In this document: positions 1 to 8,893 of the stretch, piece by piece
Layout: each line of letters opens with the position of its first letter
How positions within the stretch are numbered: position 1 is the stretch's first letter
Translations under genes and position numbers: made by a program
NCBI GenBank assembly: GCA_038258415.1
Contig: JBBSPY010000002.1
Span: 1-52,017 of the forward strand
Direction of reading: 5' to 3'
DNA: 52,017 bases
From: Schlegelella_A sp038258415
GTDB taxonomy: Bacteria; Pseudomonadota; Gammaproteobacteria; Burkholderiales; Burkholderiaceae_C
The notes under the pieces: model-generated
Told to the model about the DNA's origin: nothing
Databases searched by the model: none
The model's input: only the letters and a program-made list of their open reading frames with translations

Positions 1-546
1 GGCATGGTCGCCCAGCACATCGGCTTCTCCTTCCCCGAGCGGCTGAGAAGCCTGACGCTGATGATGACGACGACCGGCGCCAGGCGGCTGCCCGGCCCGA
101 CGATGAAGGTGCGGGCCGCGCTGCTCTCGCGGCCGAAGCGGCCTCGAGAGCTCGCGAGCATCGTCGACCACTACGTCGCCCTCTACGGCCTGATCGGCAG
201 CCCCGCGTTCCGACCCGATCCCGCGTGGCTGCGCGAGCGGCTGACGTCGTTCGTCAAACGTTCGTACCGACCGGCCGGGACGGCGCGCCAGATGGTCGCG
301 ATCGTCGCCGACGGCGATCGCAGCGCCCGCGTCGCCCGCATCGTCGCGCCGACGCACGTGATCCACGGTGGCGCCGACCCGCTCGTTCCGGGAGCGGCCG
401 GTCGCGACCTCGCGGCGCGCATCGACGGCGCGACGCTCGACATCGTCGACGGCATGGGCCACGACCTGCCGATGCAGCTGTGGCCGCGCTTCGTCGACGG
501 CATCGCGGCGCTGGCCGGCCGATCTGGCAAGTCCCCAGGCGCTTAG
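1..546 (+). CDS. alpha/beta hydrolase, 3' part only
   Basis: The start lies before the window; the frame is open from base 1 to TAG at 544-546. The first residues, G-M-V-A-Q, fit the segment just after the nucleophile serine of an alpha/beta hydrolase (G-x-S-x-G-G-M), so the nucleophile itself is outside. The visible part has the other two triad members: the Asp in 'GGADPLVP' and the His in 'GMGHDLP'. This matches the haloperoxidase/esterase-like branch that often shows a final 'G.GH.lP' block. Substrate cannot be told. dusA follows after 16 bp on the same strand. Confidence 0.8.
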   Translation, partial: GMVAQHIGFSFPERLRSLTLMMTTTGARRLPGPTMKVRAALLSRPKRPRELASIVDHYVALYGLIGSPAFRPDPAWLRERLTSFVKRSYRPAGTARQMVAIVADGDRSARVARIVAPTHVIHGGADPLVPGAAGRDLAARIDGATLDIVDGMGHDLPMQLWPRFVDGIAALAGRSGKSPGA

Positions 547-562
547 CGGAAAATCGCGCCCC

Positions 563-1651
563 ATGCTCGCCGACAACGCGACGCCCTGGCGCCTGTCGGT
601 CGCTCCGATGATGGATTGGACCGACCGGCACTGCCGCGTCTTTCATCGCCTGCTGAGCCGCCGCGCCCGCCTCTACACCGAGATGGTGACGACCGGCGCG
701 CTGCTGCACGGCGACGTGCCGCGCCACCTCGACTTCGACGCCCGGGAGCAGCCGGTGGTGCTGCAGCTCGGCGGCAGCGAGGCGGGCGATCTGGCGGCCA
801 GCGCGCGCCTGGGTGAACGTTGGGGCTACGCCGAGATCAACCTCAACTGCGGCTGTCCCAGTCCGCGCGTGCAGCGCGGCGCGTTCGGAGCGTGCCTGAT
901 GTCGGAGCCGCAGCTCGTCGCCGACTCGGTGCGAGCGATGCGCGACGCGGTGGCGATCCCGGTGACGGTCAAGCACCGGATCGGCGTCGACCGCGACGAC
1001 CGCTACGAGTTCGTGCGCGACTTCGTCGGCACCGTCGCCGATGCCGGATGCGACGTTTTCATCGTCCATGCGCGCAGCGCCTGGCTCGACGGGATCAGCC
1101 CGAAGGAGAACCGCGAGCTGCCGCCGCTGCGCTACGACACCGTGGCCAGGCTGCGGCGCGACTTCCCGGACTTGCGCTTCGTGCTCAACGGCGGCATCGC
1201 CGACAACGACCAGATCGAGGTGCACCTCGCCGTGTTCGACGGCGTGATGGCCGGCCGCATGGCGTACCACGATCCCTGGCAGCTCGCCGCGTGGGACGCC
1301 CGCTTCTTCGCCGGCAACCACCGGCCCGACCGCGACGACGTCGAGGCGACGATGGTCGACTACATGGCGCGCGAGCACGCCGAACGGGGCACCCCCTGGA
1401 CCCGCATTGCCCGCCACATGCTCGGCCTCCGCCGCGGCCAGCCCGGTGCGAGATCGTGGCGGCAGGCCTGGTCCGACGCGACCTGGCGCGACCGGCCGGT
1501 GCAGGCGGTGGCCGAGCGGGCACGCGCGGCGCGTAAGCAGGCAGCGCTCGACGCAGCGCCCGCGCCGGTGCAGCCACCGACGGCCGGCGTGAAATCCCAA
1601 CGTTCGGGCGGTCGCGAAAGCGTCCGCTCCACAGAGATACTTCCCGGGTAA
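563..1651 (+). CDS. dusA: tRNA-dihydrouridine(20/20a) synthase DusA
   Basis: A 362-residue FMN enzyme that reduces uridine in the D-loop of tRNA using NADPH. The N-terminal FMN-binding block 'APMMDWTDRHCR' lies at about residues 14-25. The active-site loop 'INLNCGCPS' has the catalytic cysteine at about residue 98, followed by 'GACLM', which is characteristic of DusA rather than DusB or DusC. 'NGGI' lies further on. ATG 563 was chosen because the protein then begins just before the conserved FMN block; the open frame extends further upstream but into the hydrolase gene. The tail is about 30 residues longer than in E. coli and is basic and low in complexity. Confidence 0.95.
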   Translation: MLADNATPWRLSVAPMMDWTDRHCRVFHRLLSRRARLYTEMVTTGALLHGDVPRHLDFDAREQPVVLQLGGSEAGDLAASARLGERWGYAEINLNCGCPSPRVQRGAFGACLMSEPQLVADSVRAMRDAVAIPVTVKHRIGVDRDDRYEFVRDFVGTVADAGCDVFIVHARSAWLDGISPKENRELPPLRYDTVARLRRDFPDLRFVLNGGIADNDQIEVHLAVFDGVMAGRMAYHDPWQLAAWDARFFAGNHRPDRDDVEATMVDYMAREHAERGTPWTRIARHMLGLRRGQPGARSWRQAWSDATWRDRPVQAVAERARAARKQAALDAAPAPVQPPTAGVKSQRSGGRESVRSTEILPG

Positions 1652-1675
1652 CCGCGCCCGTTCGGGGTGCCGTCG

Positions 1676-4351
1676 ATGAACCGTACAGACCCGTCCGCCG
1701 CCGCAACCGCGTTTCGTTTCGCCGAGGAAGCGATACGCTCGATCGCGGTCGCCAACGTACCGGGGGTCGCCCACAACCTGCTGTTTCGGGTCAAGAACGC
1801 GGCCACTTACCACGAACGCAGCCAGATCGCGCAGGCGCAGAAGGCCTTCGTCGAGGCGCAGGAGGTCTTCCTCGCAACGTTCGCTGCATCCCTTCGCCAG
1901 GGAATAGAGGAAGACGTCGGCGCCGAGGCGCTGGTTTCCACCACCAAGACGGCCACCGACTGGCAGTCGATCGGTCTCGTCGACGAGGATCGGATCGAGG
2001 AGAGCATCGGCTCGAAGCGACTCGGTCAGTTGATCGGGCACGCGAGCGATGCCGAGACTCGCGAGCTCGACGGCTACACCGCCGCGCTGCTCGGGCTGGC
2101 TTCTGCCGAGGAGAGCCGCAACCCGCTGCGGGGCGACATCATCGGCGCCGCGCTGCACCGGTCGATCGAGAAGATCGCCGACGACGCTTCGACGCAGAAG
2201 ATCCTGTCGCGCGAGCTTGGACAGGCGATGGCCGACGCGATGCCAGCTTGTTATCGTTCCATCATCGACACGATGAAGGCGCGCGGCGTCAGGCCGATCG
2301 ACCGGGCGATGAAGGCGGTCGACGAATCCGCGCGCAGGCCGGCCGCCGCCGCCGCCGGTCGCGGCGACATCGACGAGATGCGGCGGGCGATGGAGGCTTC
2401 GTGGGTCGGCCGGCCGCCGCCGCCGACGCAGCCGCAACCCGAGCCACCGGGTGCCGACCCGCTGCGCAGCTGGGAGAGCTCGATCCTCGGCCGGATGGGC
2501 CAGGCCGATCCGTTGCCCCCGGGCTTCGATGTCGGCGGCGCCTCGGCGCTGCTCGATCGGCTGATGCGCGGCGCGATGCCGACGGCGATGGCTCCAGCGA
2601 GCCGGTCCTCGGCGCAGGCTGCCGCCGACCAGCATCTCACCGACATGCTGCGCCGGATCAGCGTGGAGGCCACCGGCAAGCCCGAGTTCGTCCGCACCCA
2701 GCGCGACTCCGGCTACGGCGCGTTCAACACCGGCGGCGGCGCGCTCACGCAGCAGACGCCCTTCGGGCCGCTCGACGCGAACGAGCTGACCGGCCTCGTT
2801 GCCGTCAACCTCATTCGCGCTCACCGCAACGAGCTCGAGCAGGCGACGCGCAGCAAGGTCGACCACCTCGTGATCGAGGTCGTGAGCAGCCTGTTCGACC
2901 AGATCCTGTCCGATTCGCGGGTGCCGCCGCAGATGGCGCGGCAGATTGCCAGGCTGCAGCTGCCGGTGCTGCGGGTCGCCCTCGTCGACCCGCGCTTCTT
3001 CTCGTCTCGCCGCCACCCGGTGCGCCGTTTCATCAACCGGATCGCCTCGCTCGCCAGCGCCGTCGACGGCTTCGAAAGCGGCCCCGGCGCCGGCCTGCTC
3101 GAGCGGGTCGGCGCACTCGTCACCGAGATCGTCGAGGGCGACTTCGATCAGCTCGAGGTCTACGACGCCAAGCTCGACGCCTTGCAGCGCTTCGTCGACG
3201 ACCAGGCCCGCGAGGAACTGAGCGACACGCCCGCCGCGCCGACGCTGCTCGACAAGGAGGCCGAGTGGCACGTCCTGGTCGCCTTTGCGTCGAGGCTGAC
3301 GACTGCCCTCGAGCCGCTCGCGCTGCCGGCGTTCGTCCGCGATTTCCTGTGCGGCGTCTGGGCGCAGGCCATCGTCGTTGCGGCACGGCGCGACGGCGAG
3401 GCGTCGGCGACCGTGCAGCAGCTCCGGCAGACGATGAGCGAGCTCGTTGCCAGCCTGCAACCCAAGCGCTCGCCCGAAGACCGCAGGCGCTTCGTCGCGG
3501 CCCTGCCGGGGCTGATGGCCGGCCTCACCGACGGCACGGAGTCAGTCGGCTGGCCGGCGTCGTCTCGCGAAGCCTTCTTCGGCGAACTGATGGCGCTGCA
3601 CACGGGTGCGCTGAAGGCGCCACCGGGCACCGACCTCGACCACAACATGAGGCTGCGCCAGCTCGACGCGGCCGTGCGGACGCCGGTGCCTCGTGCCGGT
3701 GCATCCGACGATCCGGCAGCGACCGGCATGGCGGTCGCGGCGATCGCGACGGTCGACCCCGCGGTGATCGAGCCGCACTTCTCGCCGGCGGAGCAGCGCT
3801 CGATCGGCCTCGTTTCGGAAGCGTCTGTCGACTGGTCGAGCGCAGTCGCGGTGGATGCGGTCGCGACCGCGGCGGCTTCGGCAGAGAAAGCCGAGCCGCC
3901 GCCGGCCGTCGCGCCGGCGACCCACGCGGTCGGCGACGGCGAATCGCTTCCCATCATCGACACGAGCGCGCTCGACGCACCGGCTCCCGCCGCGCCGGTG
4001 GCAACCCTCGCGCCGTCCGAAACCGATCCGCCGCCGCCATCGGATCCGGAGCTCGCGACCGGCCTCGCCCTGCGCGACCACCTCCAGCTCGGCTTCTCCT
4101 ACCGCCTCAACCTCAAGGGGCGCTGGGAGAAGGTCCGCCTCACCTACATGAGCCCGAGCCGCACCCTGTTCCTGTTCTCGCACGGCGCCAGGGACCGCGA
4201 GACGGTGTCGATGACGGCCCGATTGCTTGGCCGCCTCTGCGAGGCCGGGCGTCTGCGCGCCTTTGAGAACGACTACCTCGTCGAGCGCTCGACGGTGCGT
4301 GCACGCGAGCAGCTGGCCCTTGCCGGCGCCGCCGCGAACGCATCGGTCTGA
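1676..4351 (+). CDS. DUF1631 domain-containing protein
   Basis: A large cytoplasmic-looking protein of about 891 residues from ATG 1676; GTG 1667 is a possible earlier start. It matches my recollection of the DUF1631 family of beta- and gammaproteobacteria, whose function is unknown. The N-terminal half is helical. A low-complexity Pro/Ala/Gly stretch lies around residues 225-330, and an acidic Ala/Pro linker around 735-795 precedes a compact C-terminal domain ('LQLGFSYRLNLKGRWEKVRL' onward) that looks like a small beta-barrel, PilZ-like by eye. No signal peptide or membrane segment is seen. It lies between dusA and an O-methyltransferase on the same strand. The old 'thymidine phosphorylase' label sometimes attached to relatives has no support in the sequence. 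Confidence 0.8.
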   Translation: MNRTDPSAAATAFRFAEEAIRSIAVANVPGVAHNLLFRVKNAATYHERSQIAQAQKAFVEAQEVFLATFAASLRQGIEEDVGAEALVSTTKTATDWQSIGLVDEDRIEESIGSKRLGQLIGHASDAETRELDGYTAALLGLASAEESRNPLRGDIIGAALHRSIEKIADDASTQKILSRELGQAMADAMPACYRSIIDTMKARGVRPIDRAMKAVDESARRPAAAAAGRGDIDEMRRAMEASWVGRPPPPTQPQPEPPGADPLRSWESSILGRMGQADPLPPGFDVGGASALLDRLMRGAMPTAMAPASRSSAQAAADQHLTDMLRRISVEATGKPEFVRTQRDSGYGAFNTGGGALTQQTPFGPLDANELTGLVAVNLIRAHRNELEQATRSKVDHLVIEVVSSLFDQILSDSRVPPQMARQIARLQLPVLRVALVDPRFFSSRRHPVRRFINRIASLASAVDGFESGPGAGLLERVGALVTEIVEGDFDQLEVYDAKLDALQRFVDDQAREELSDTPAAPTLLDKEAEWHVLVAFASRLTTALEPLALPAFVRDFLCGVWAQAIVVAARRDGEASATVQQLRQTMSELVASLQPKRSPEDRRRFVAALPGLMAGLTDGTESVGWPASSREAFFGELMALHTGALKAPPGTDLDHNMRLRQLDAAVRTPVPRAGASDDPAATGMAVAAIATVDPAVIEPHFSPAEQRSIGLVSEASVDWSSAVAVDAVATAAASAEKAEPPPAVAPATHAVGDGESLPIIDTSALDAPAPAAPVATLAPSETDPPPPSDPELATGLALRDHLQLGFSYRLNLKGRWEKVRLTYMSPSRTLFLFSHGARDRETVSMTARLLGRLCEAGRLRAFENDYLVERSTVRAREQLALAGAAANASV

Positions 4352-4372
4352 ACCTCTCGGAACTTGCCGCCC

Positions 4373-5032
4373 ATGGCCAACCGTCACACGCCGCTCGACG
4401 AAACCCTGCTCGACTACCTCGTCGCCCACTCGGCTCGCGAGGTCCCGGCGCAGCGCGGTCTTCGCAAGGCGACGCGCGACCAGCCCCACGCCGGCATGCA
4501 GATCGGCGCCGAGCAGGGACGTTTCCTGGCCTTCCTGGTTGCCCTCATCGGCGCCCGGCGAACGATCGAGGTCGGCGTCTACACCGGCTACAGCGCGCTG
4601 TCGGTCGCGCTCGCGCTGCCCGCGGGCGGGCGCATCCTGGCTTGCGACGTGAGCGAGGCCTGGCCAGCGGTGGGCCGGCCGTTCTGGGCCGAGGCGGGTG
4701 TCGCCGACCGGATCGAGCTGGTGATCGGCCCCGCCGTCGCGACGCTCGATGCGCGCATCGCCGCGGGCGAGTCGGGCAGCTACGACTTCGCCTTCATCGA
4801 CGCCGACAAGTCAGGCTACGACGCGTACTACGAGCGCTGCCTCGAGCTGCTGCGCCAGGGCGGGCTGATCGCCATCGACAACGTGCTGTGGGGCGGCGCG
4901 GTGGCCCGCCCCGCCGACGACGCCGACACGGAGGCGCTGCAGGCGCTGAACGACAAGATCCACGCCGACCCGCGCGTCGACATGGCGATGGTGCCGATCG
5001 GCGATGGCGTGACACTCGCTCGCAAGCGCTGA
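4373..5032 (+). CDS. SAM-dependent O-methyltransferase, caffeoyl-CoA OMT type
   Basis: A class I methyltransferase of 219 residues from ATG 4373; an in-frame TTG lies at 4364. Motif I, 'IEVGVYTGYSALSVALALP', spans about residues 65-83. The acidic/metal-binding block 'FIDADKSGYDAYYE' and the later 'IAIDNVLWGG' are the hallmarks of the metal-dependent catechol/caffeoyl-CoA O-methyltransferase family (Methyltransf_3). The bacterial substrate is unknown. It follows the DUF1631 gene after 21 bp and ends 9 bp from the convergent DMT transporter gene. Confidence 0.88.
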   Translation: MANRHTPLDETLLDYLVAHSAREVPAQRGLRKATRDQPHAGMQIGAEQGRFLAFLVALIGARRTIEVGVYTGYSALSVALALPAGGRILACDVSEAWPAVGRPFWAEAGVADRIELVIGPAVATLDARIAAGESGSYDFAFIDADKSGYDAYYERCLELLRQGGLIAIDNVLWGGAVARPADDADTEALQALNDKIHADPRVDMAMVPIGDGVTLARKR

Positions 5033-5041
5033 GCTCGTCGA

Positions 5042-5950
5042 TCAGGGCGGGACTGCCTCGCTCGACCCGCGTCGTGCCGCGAGCATCACGCCGGCCAGCG
5101 CCAGCGCGAACGCCACCGCCTGGACGGTGCTGATCGCCTCGCCGAACACCGTCATGCCGACGGCTGCCGCGGCGATCGGCAGAAAGACGGTGAACACGCC
5201 CGCTTGCGACGCCGGAACGTGGCGCAGGCCCGTCATCCACAGCCACACGGTGACGACGCTGGCGAGGATCGCGTAGACGAAAAGCAGCATCCAGTACGAG
5301 ACGTCGATGTAGGTGAAGGGAAAGCCGATGGCCTGCCAGGCGGCGAAAGGGGCGACGAGGACGAGGCCCCAGAGGTTGATGAGGGCGCTGATCCGTTTCG
5401 GCCCGACGTCGGCGGAGAGCCGCTTGCCGATGACGACGTAGAGCGCCTCGCAGGTGACCGCGCCGAACAGCAGCAGGTTGCCGACGAGGGCATCGACCGA
5501 CAGCGTGGCCTCGCCGGGCTCGCGTGCCAGCGAGACCATCGCGATGCCGGCGACGGCGCAGGCGATACCGGCCCACACCCGCGTCGCGACACGCTCCTTC
5601 AGCAGCAGCCACGAGAGGATGGCGACGACGGCGGGCAGCGCCGCCAGGATGACGCCCGCGGCGAGGGCCGTCGTCTTGCCGATGCCGTACAGCATGCAGA
5701 CCGAGAACAGGAAGTTGCCGAAGAACGATTCGAGGAAGAGCAGGCGCCTGCCGGAACGACTCAACGGTGCCTCGCCTGCCGGACGGCGCAGCCAGGGCGC
5801 CATCGCCACCGCGGCGATCGCGAAGCGGAGGCCGGCGAGCAGGAACACCGGAAAGACGATCACGAGCGCCTTCGACGCCGCGACGTAGCCGCCGACGATC
5901 GCCATCGCCGTCGCCAGGCAGACATAGGCGACGACTCGCGATCCGCTCAT
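5042..5950 (-). CDS. EamA/DMT-family transporter, last gene of the pot operon
   Basis: A 302-residue membrane protein with about ten hydrophobic segments arranged as two five-helix EamA repeats, the usual size for drug/metabolite transporters. Substrate is unknown. Its ATG (5950-5948) overlaps the potI stop (5949-5947) in an ATGA junction, so it is probably translated by coupling with the ABC importer genes upstream. That suggests a role linked to the same substrate, perhaps export or balance of an amine or amino-acid product, but this is inference from position only. Confidence 0.88.
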   Translation of the reverse strand: MSGSRVVAYVCLATAMAIVGGYVAASKALVIVFPVFLLAGLRFAIAAVAMAPWLRRPAGEAPLSRSGRRLLFLESFFGNFLFSVCMLYGIGKTTALAAGVILAALPAVVAILSWLLLKERVATRVWAGIACAVAGIAMVSLAREPGEATLSVDALVGNLLLFGAVTCEALYVVIGKRLSADVGPKRISALINLWGLVLVAPFAAWQAIGFPFTYIDVSYWMLLFVYAILASVVTVWLWMTGLRHVPASQAGVFTVFLPIAAAAVGMTVFGEAISTVQAVAFALALAGVMLAARRGSSEAVPP

Positions 5951-6843
5951 ATCGGCCCCCTGGATCGACGCGCCGTGATGGGCGGCGCGTCGCGCGCCGC
6001 CGCCGCCGTCTCCGCCGCGCGGTGCCTCGCGCTGCGCGCGAGCAGCACGCTGACGACGACGACGACGATCGAGACGACTGCGATGGTGAGCGCGGCCACG
6101 GCGTTCACGCTCGGGTTCAGACCGAGCCGTGCGCGCGAGAAGATGACCAGCGGCAGCGTCGTGGCGCCGGGACCGGAGAGGAAGGCCGACAGCACCACGT
6201 CGTCGAGCGAAAGCGTGAACGTGAGGAGGAACGCGGAGGCCAGCGCCTGGCCGATCATCGGCAGCGTGACCAGCCAGAACACCTGATGCGGCTTCGCACC
6301 GAGGTCGAGGGCGGCTTCCTCGAGCCGGGGATCGAGCGTCGACAGGCGCGCGCGCACGACGACGGTTGCGTAGGCCATCCCAAGCAGCAGGTGGCCGAGC
6401 CAGATCGTGCCCAGGCCGCGCTCCGGAAAGCCGACGCCGAACAGGCTTTCGGTCAGCCGCTGCATCGACACCATCATCAGCAGCAGCGACAGGCCGATGA
6501 TCACCTCCGGCATCACCAGCGGCGCGGCGACCATGCCCGCGAAGGCGCTTCGGCCGCGAAACCGCGGGTAGCGGACGAGCGCGAACGCGGCGAGCGTCCC
6601 GAGGACGACCGCGGCCGACGCGGTCGCGAAGGCGATCTTGAGCGAGAGCGCGAGCCCGGCCAGCAGCTCACGGTCGTCGACGAGCGCGCGATACCAGCGC
6701 AGCGTGAAGCCGCGCCAGACGTTGGCCACGGGCGAATCGTTGAACGAGTAGACGACGAGGGCGACGATCGGCAGATAGAGGAACGCGAATCCGACCCCCA
6801 GCCAGGTGCGTGCGAAGCCGCGATGGAAAGCACTGCCGATCAC
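5947..6843 (-). CDS. potI: polyamine-type ABC transporter permease PotI/PotC
   Basis: A 298-residue inner-membrane permease with about six helices. The EAA loop, which contacts the ATPase, is 'EEAALDLGAKPHQVFWLVTL'. The family block 'YLPIVALVVYSFNDSP' near the N-terminus is typical of PotC/PotI. The start is GTG 6843-6841, overlapping the potH stop as GTGA; the open frame upstream of it lies inside potH and does not look like this family. It should pair with PotH to form the membrane channel for a putrescine- or spermidine-like substrate. Confidence 0.9.
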   Translation of the reverse strand: MIGSAFHRGFARTWLGVGFAFLYLPIVALVVYSFNDSPVANVWRGFTLRWYRALVDDRELLAGLALSLKIAFATASAAVVLGTLAAFALVRYPRFRGRSAFAGMVAAPLVMPEVIIGLSLLLMMVSMQRLTESLFGVGFPERGLGTIWLGHLLLGMAYATVVVRARLSTLDPRLEEAALDLGAKPHQVFWLVTLPMIGQALASAFLLTFTLSLDDVVLSAFLSGPGATTLPLVIFSRARLGLNPSVNAVAALTIAVVSIVVVVVSVLLARSARHRAAETAAAARDAPPITARRSRGPI

Positions 6844-7745
6844 CGCGCCGACCCCTGCACCGCGGCCTGGTTGCGGCTGAGGACGGCGATCGGCACGATG
6901 ACGAGCAGGATCATCGTCACGGCGACGGCCGACGCCATCGGCCAGTCGTTGTTGCTGAAGAACTCGTCCCAGAGCGTCCGGCCGATCATCTGCGTCTGCG
7001 GTCCGCCGAGCAATTCGGGGATCACGTACTCGCCGACGCACGGGATGAAGACGAGCATGGCGCCGGCGACGATGCCGGCGCGCGAAAGCGGCACCGTGAC
7101 GCGCCAGAACGTGGTCCACGCGGTTGCGCCGAGGTCCGCCGCGGCCTCGAGCAGCCGCGTGTCGAGCCTGGCGAGGTTCGAGTACAGCGGCAGGATCATG
7201 AACGGCAGGTAGGTGTAGGTCATGCCGAGCACGAGCGAGAACGGCGTGTTCATGAGCTGCCCGGGCGCATCGATCATGCCGAGCGCGGCGAGCACCCGAT
7301 CGAGGCCGATGGCCTCGATCGCCCGCGCGGCGAGGCCGTCGCCCGTGAGCAGCGCCTTCCACGCGTAGACCCGCAGCAGGAACGAGGTCCAGAACGGCAA
7401 CATCACCAGCATGAGCAGGGCGGGCTGCATCGTGGGTCGCGCCCGCGCCATGAAATAGGCGAACGGGTAGCCGATGCCCAGGCACAACACGGTGGTCACG
7501 GCCGCGTACTTGAGGCTCGACACGAAGGTCGACAGGTAGAGCGCGTCGGTGAAGAGGAGGGCGTAGTTGCGCAGCGTCGCGTGGAGCTGGAGCGAACCGG
7601 CGTTCCAGACGACGATGTCGCCGTAGGTCACGGCGCCCATCTCCGAGACGCTGATCCGCGCGACCAGCGCGAACGGCACGAGGAAGAAGACGACCAGCCA
7701 CAGCAACGGCACGCCGATGACGGCGGTGCGGCCGGGCGCCTTCAT
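6840..7745 (-). CDS. potH: polyamine-type ABC transporter permease PotH/PotB
   Basis: A 301-residue permease with about six membrane helices. The segment 'LLMLVMLPFWTSFLLRVYAW' is highly characteristic of PotB/PotH, and the EAA loop is 'EAAADLGATAWTTFWRVTVP'. ATG 7745-7743 was chosen because it overlaps the potG stop in an ATGA junction; a start at 7778 would add 11 residues lying inside potG. It forms the heterodimeric channel with PotI. Confidence 0.92.
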   Translation of the reverse strand: MKAPGRTAVIGVPLLWLVVFFLVPFALVARISVSEMGAVTYGDIVVWNAGSLQLHATLRNYALLFTDALYLSTFVSSLKYAAVTTVLCLGIGYPFAYFMARARPTMQPALLMLVMLPFWTSFLLRVYAWKALLTGDGLAARAIEAIGLDRVLAALGMIDAPGQLMNTPFSLVLGMTYTYLPFMILPLYSNLARLDTRLLEAAADLGATAWTTFWRVTVPLSRAGIVAGAMLVFIPCVGEYVIPELLGGPQTQMIGRTLWDEFFSNNDWPMASAVAVTMILLVIVPIAVLSRNQAAVQGSAR

Positions 7746-8830
7746 CGGTCGAGCAGGACGGCCGCCGACGCCGGCCACGTAGCCGACGCGGCGTCGCCGA
7801 CGACGAGCCGATCGGCCATGCCGCGTTCGACGTTGCCTTCGCTCACCTTGACGACTCGGCCGGCAGCGGACTGCAGGTGGTAGACGGTGTAGCTGCCGAA
7901 GTAGGCGACGTCGCGAACGGTGCCGTCGACTCTGTTGGGCTCCTGGGCGACGTGTTCGGCGGTGCGGCGCGTGATGCGGATCTTCTCGGGCCGGACCGCG
8001 ACCGTGACGGCCGCCGCCCGCCGCTCGGCGGTCGCGACACCGCAGCGGACGTCGCCGCAGTCGACGTCGATCGCGCCCTCGACGCCGCCGACGACGGTGC
8101 CGTCGAACAGGTTGACGTTGCCGATGAAGTCGGCGACGAAGCGATTCGCCGGCTGCTCGTAGACCTCCGCCGGCGGGCCGACCTGCAGCAGCCGGCCCTC
8201 GCTCATGACGGCGATGCGCGACGCCATCGTCATCGCTTCTTCCTGGTCGTGGGTCACCATCACGCAGGTCACGGCGACGTCGTGGACGATGTGCGCGAGT
8301 TCGAGCTGCGTCTCCTCGCGCAGCTTCTTGTCGAGCGCGCCCAGCGGTTCGTCGAGCAGCAGCAGGCGCGGCTTCTTCGCCAAGCTGCGCGCGAGCGCGA
8401 CGCGCTGCTGTTGTCCGCCGGAGAGCTGGTGGGGCTTGCGCTTCGCGTAGGCGCTCAGCTGCACGAGCCTCAGCATCTCGTCGACGCGCGCCGCGATCTC
8501 GTGCTTCGGCAGCTTCTCGCGCTTCAGCCCGAAGGCGACGTTGTCGGCGACGGTCAGATGCGGGAAGAGCGCGTAGCTCTGGAACATCATGTTCATCGGC
8601 CGCGCGTGCGGCGCCAGGCCGGCGAGGTCGTGCCCTTCGAGCTCGATCGAGCCGGAGGTCGGAGTCTCGAAACCGGCGAGCATGCGCAACAGCGTCGTCT
8701 TGCCGCAGCCGGAGGAGCCGAGCAAGGCGAAGACCTCGCCCTGGGCGATGTCGAGCGAAACGTCGTCGACCGCCCGGTGGCCGCCGAAGTCCTTCACGAC
8801 ATGGCGGATGCGGAGAAAGGCGGCACTCAT
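7742..8830 (-). CDS. potG: polyamine-type ABC transporter ATPase PotG/PotA
   Basis: A 362-residue ABC ATPase. Walker A 'GSSGCGKTT' lies at 38-46, then the Q-loop 'MMFQSYALFP', the signature 'LSGGQQQRVALARSL', Walker B 'LLLLDEPLGALD' and the switch His in 'MVTHDQEEAM'. A C-terminal TOBE-type domain of about 120 residues follows ('VRPEKIRI'), as in PotA/PotG. ATG 8830 has good family agreement. It lies 63 bp after the aminotransferase and is followed by both permease genes. No periplasmic binding protein gene occurs in this cluster, although the family needs one. Confidence 0.93.
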   Translation of the reverse strand: MSAAFLRIRHVVKDFGGHRAVDDVSLDIAQGEVFALLGSSGCGKTTLLRMLAGFETPTSGSIELEGHDLAGLAPHARPMNMMFQSYALFPHLTVADNVAFGLKREKLPKHEIAARVDEMLRLVQLSAYAKRKPHQLSGGQQQRVALARSLAKKPRLLLLDEPLGALDKKLREETQLELAHIVHDVAVTCVMVTHDQEEAMTMASRIAVMSEGRLLQVGPPAEVYEQPANRFVADFIGNVNLFDGTVVGGVEGAIDVDCGDVRCGVATAERRAAAVTVAVRPEKIRITRRTAEHVAQEPNRVDGTVRDVAYFGSYTVYHLQSAAGRVVKVSEGNVERGMADRLVVGDAASATWPASAAVLLDR

Positions 8831-8893
8831 CGACGGGTCGGCAAACCCGCGATTGTGCCGCGATCGAACCCGGCCGCTAGGGCAGCGTCGCGC

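Noticed and set aside
254..3460. Open frame of 1068 codons on the minus strand under dusA and the DUF1631 gene
   Set aside because: Arg/Asp/Glu/Gly-rich shadow with no recognisable domain; both real genes on the plus strand have clear family motifs. Long antisense frames are expected at this GC content.
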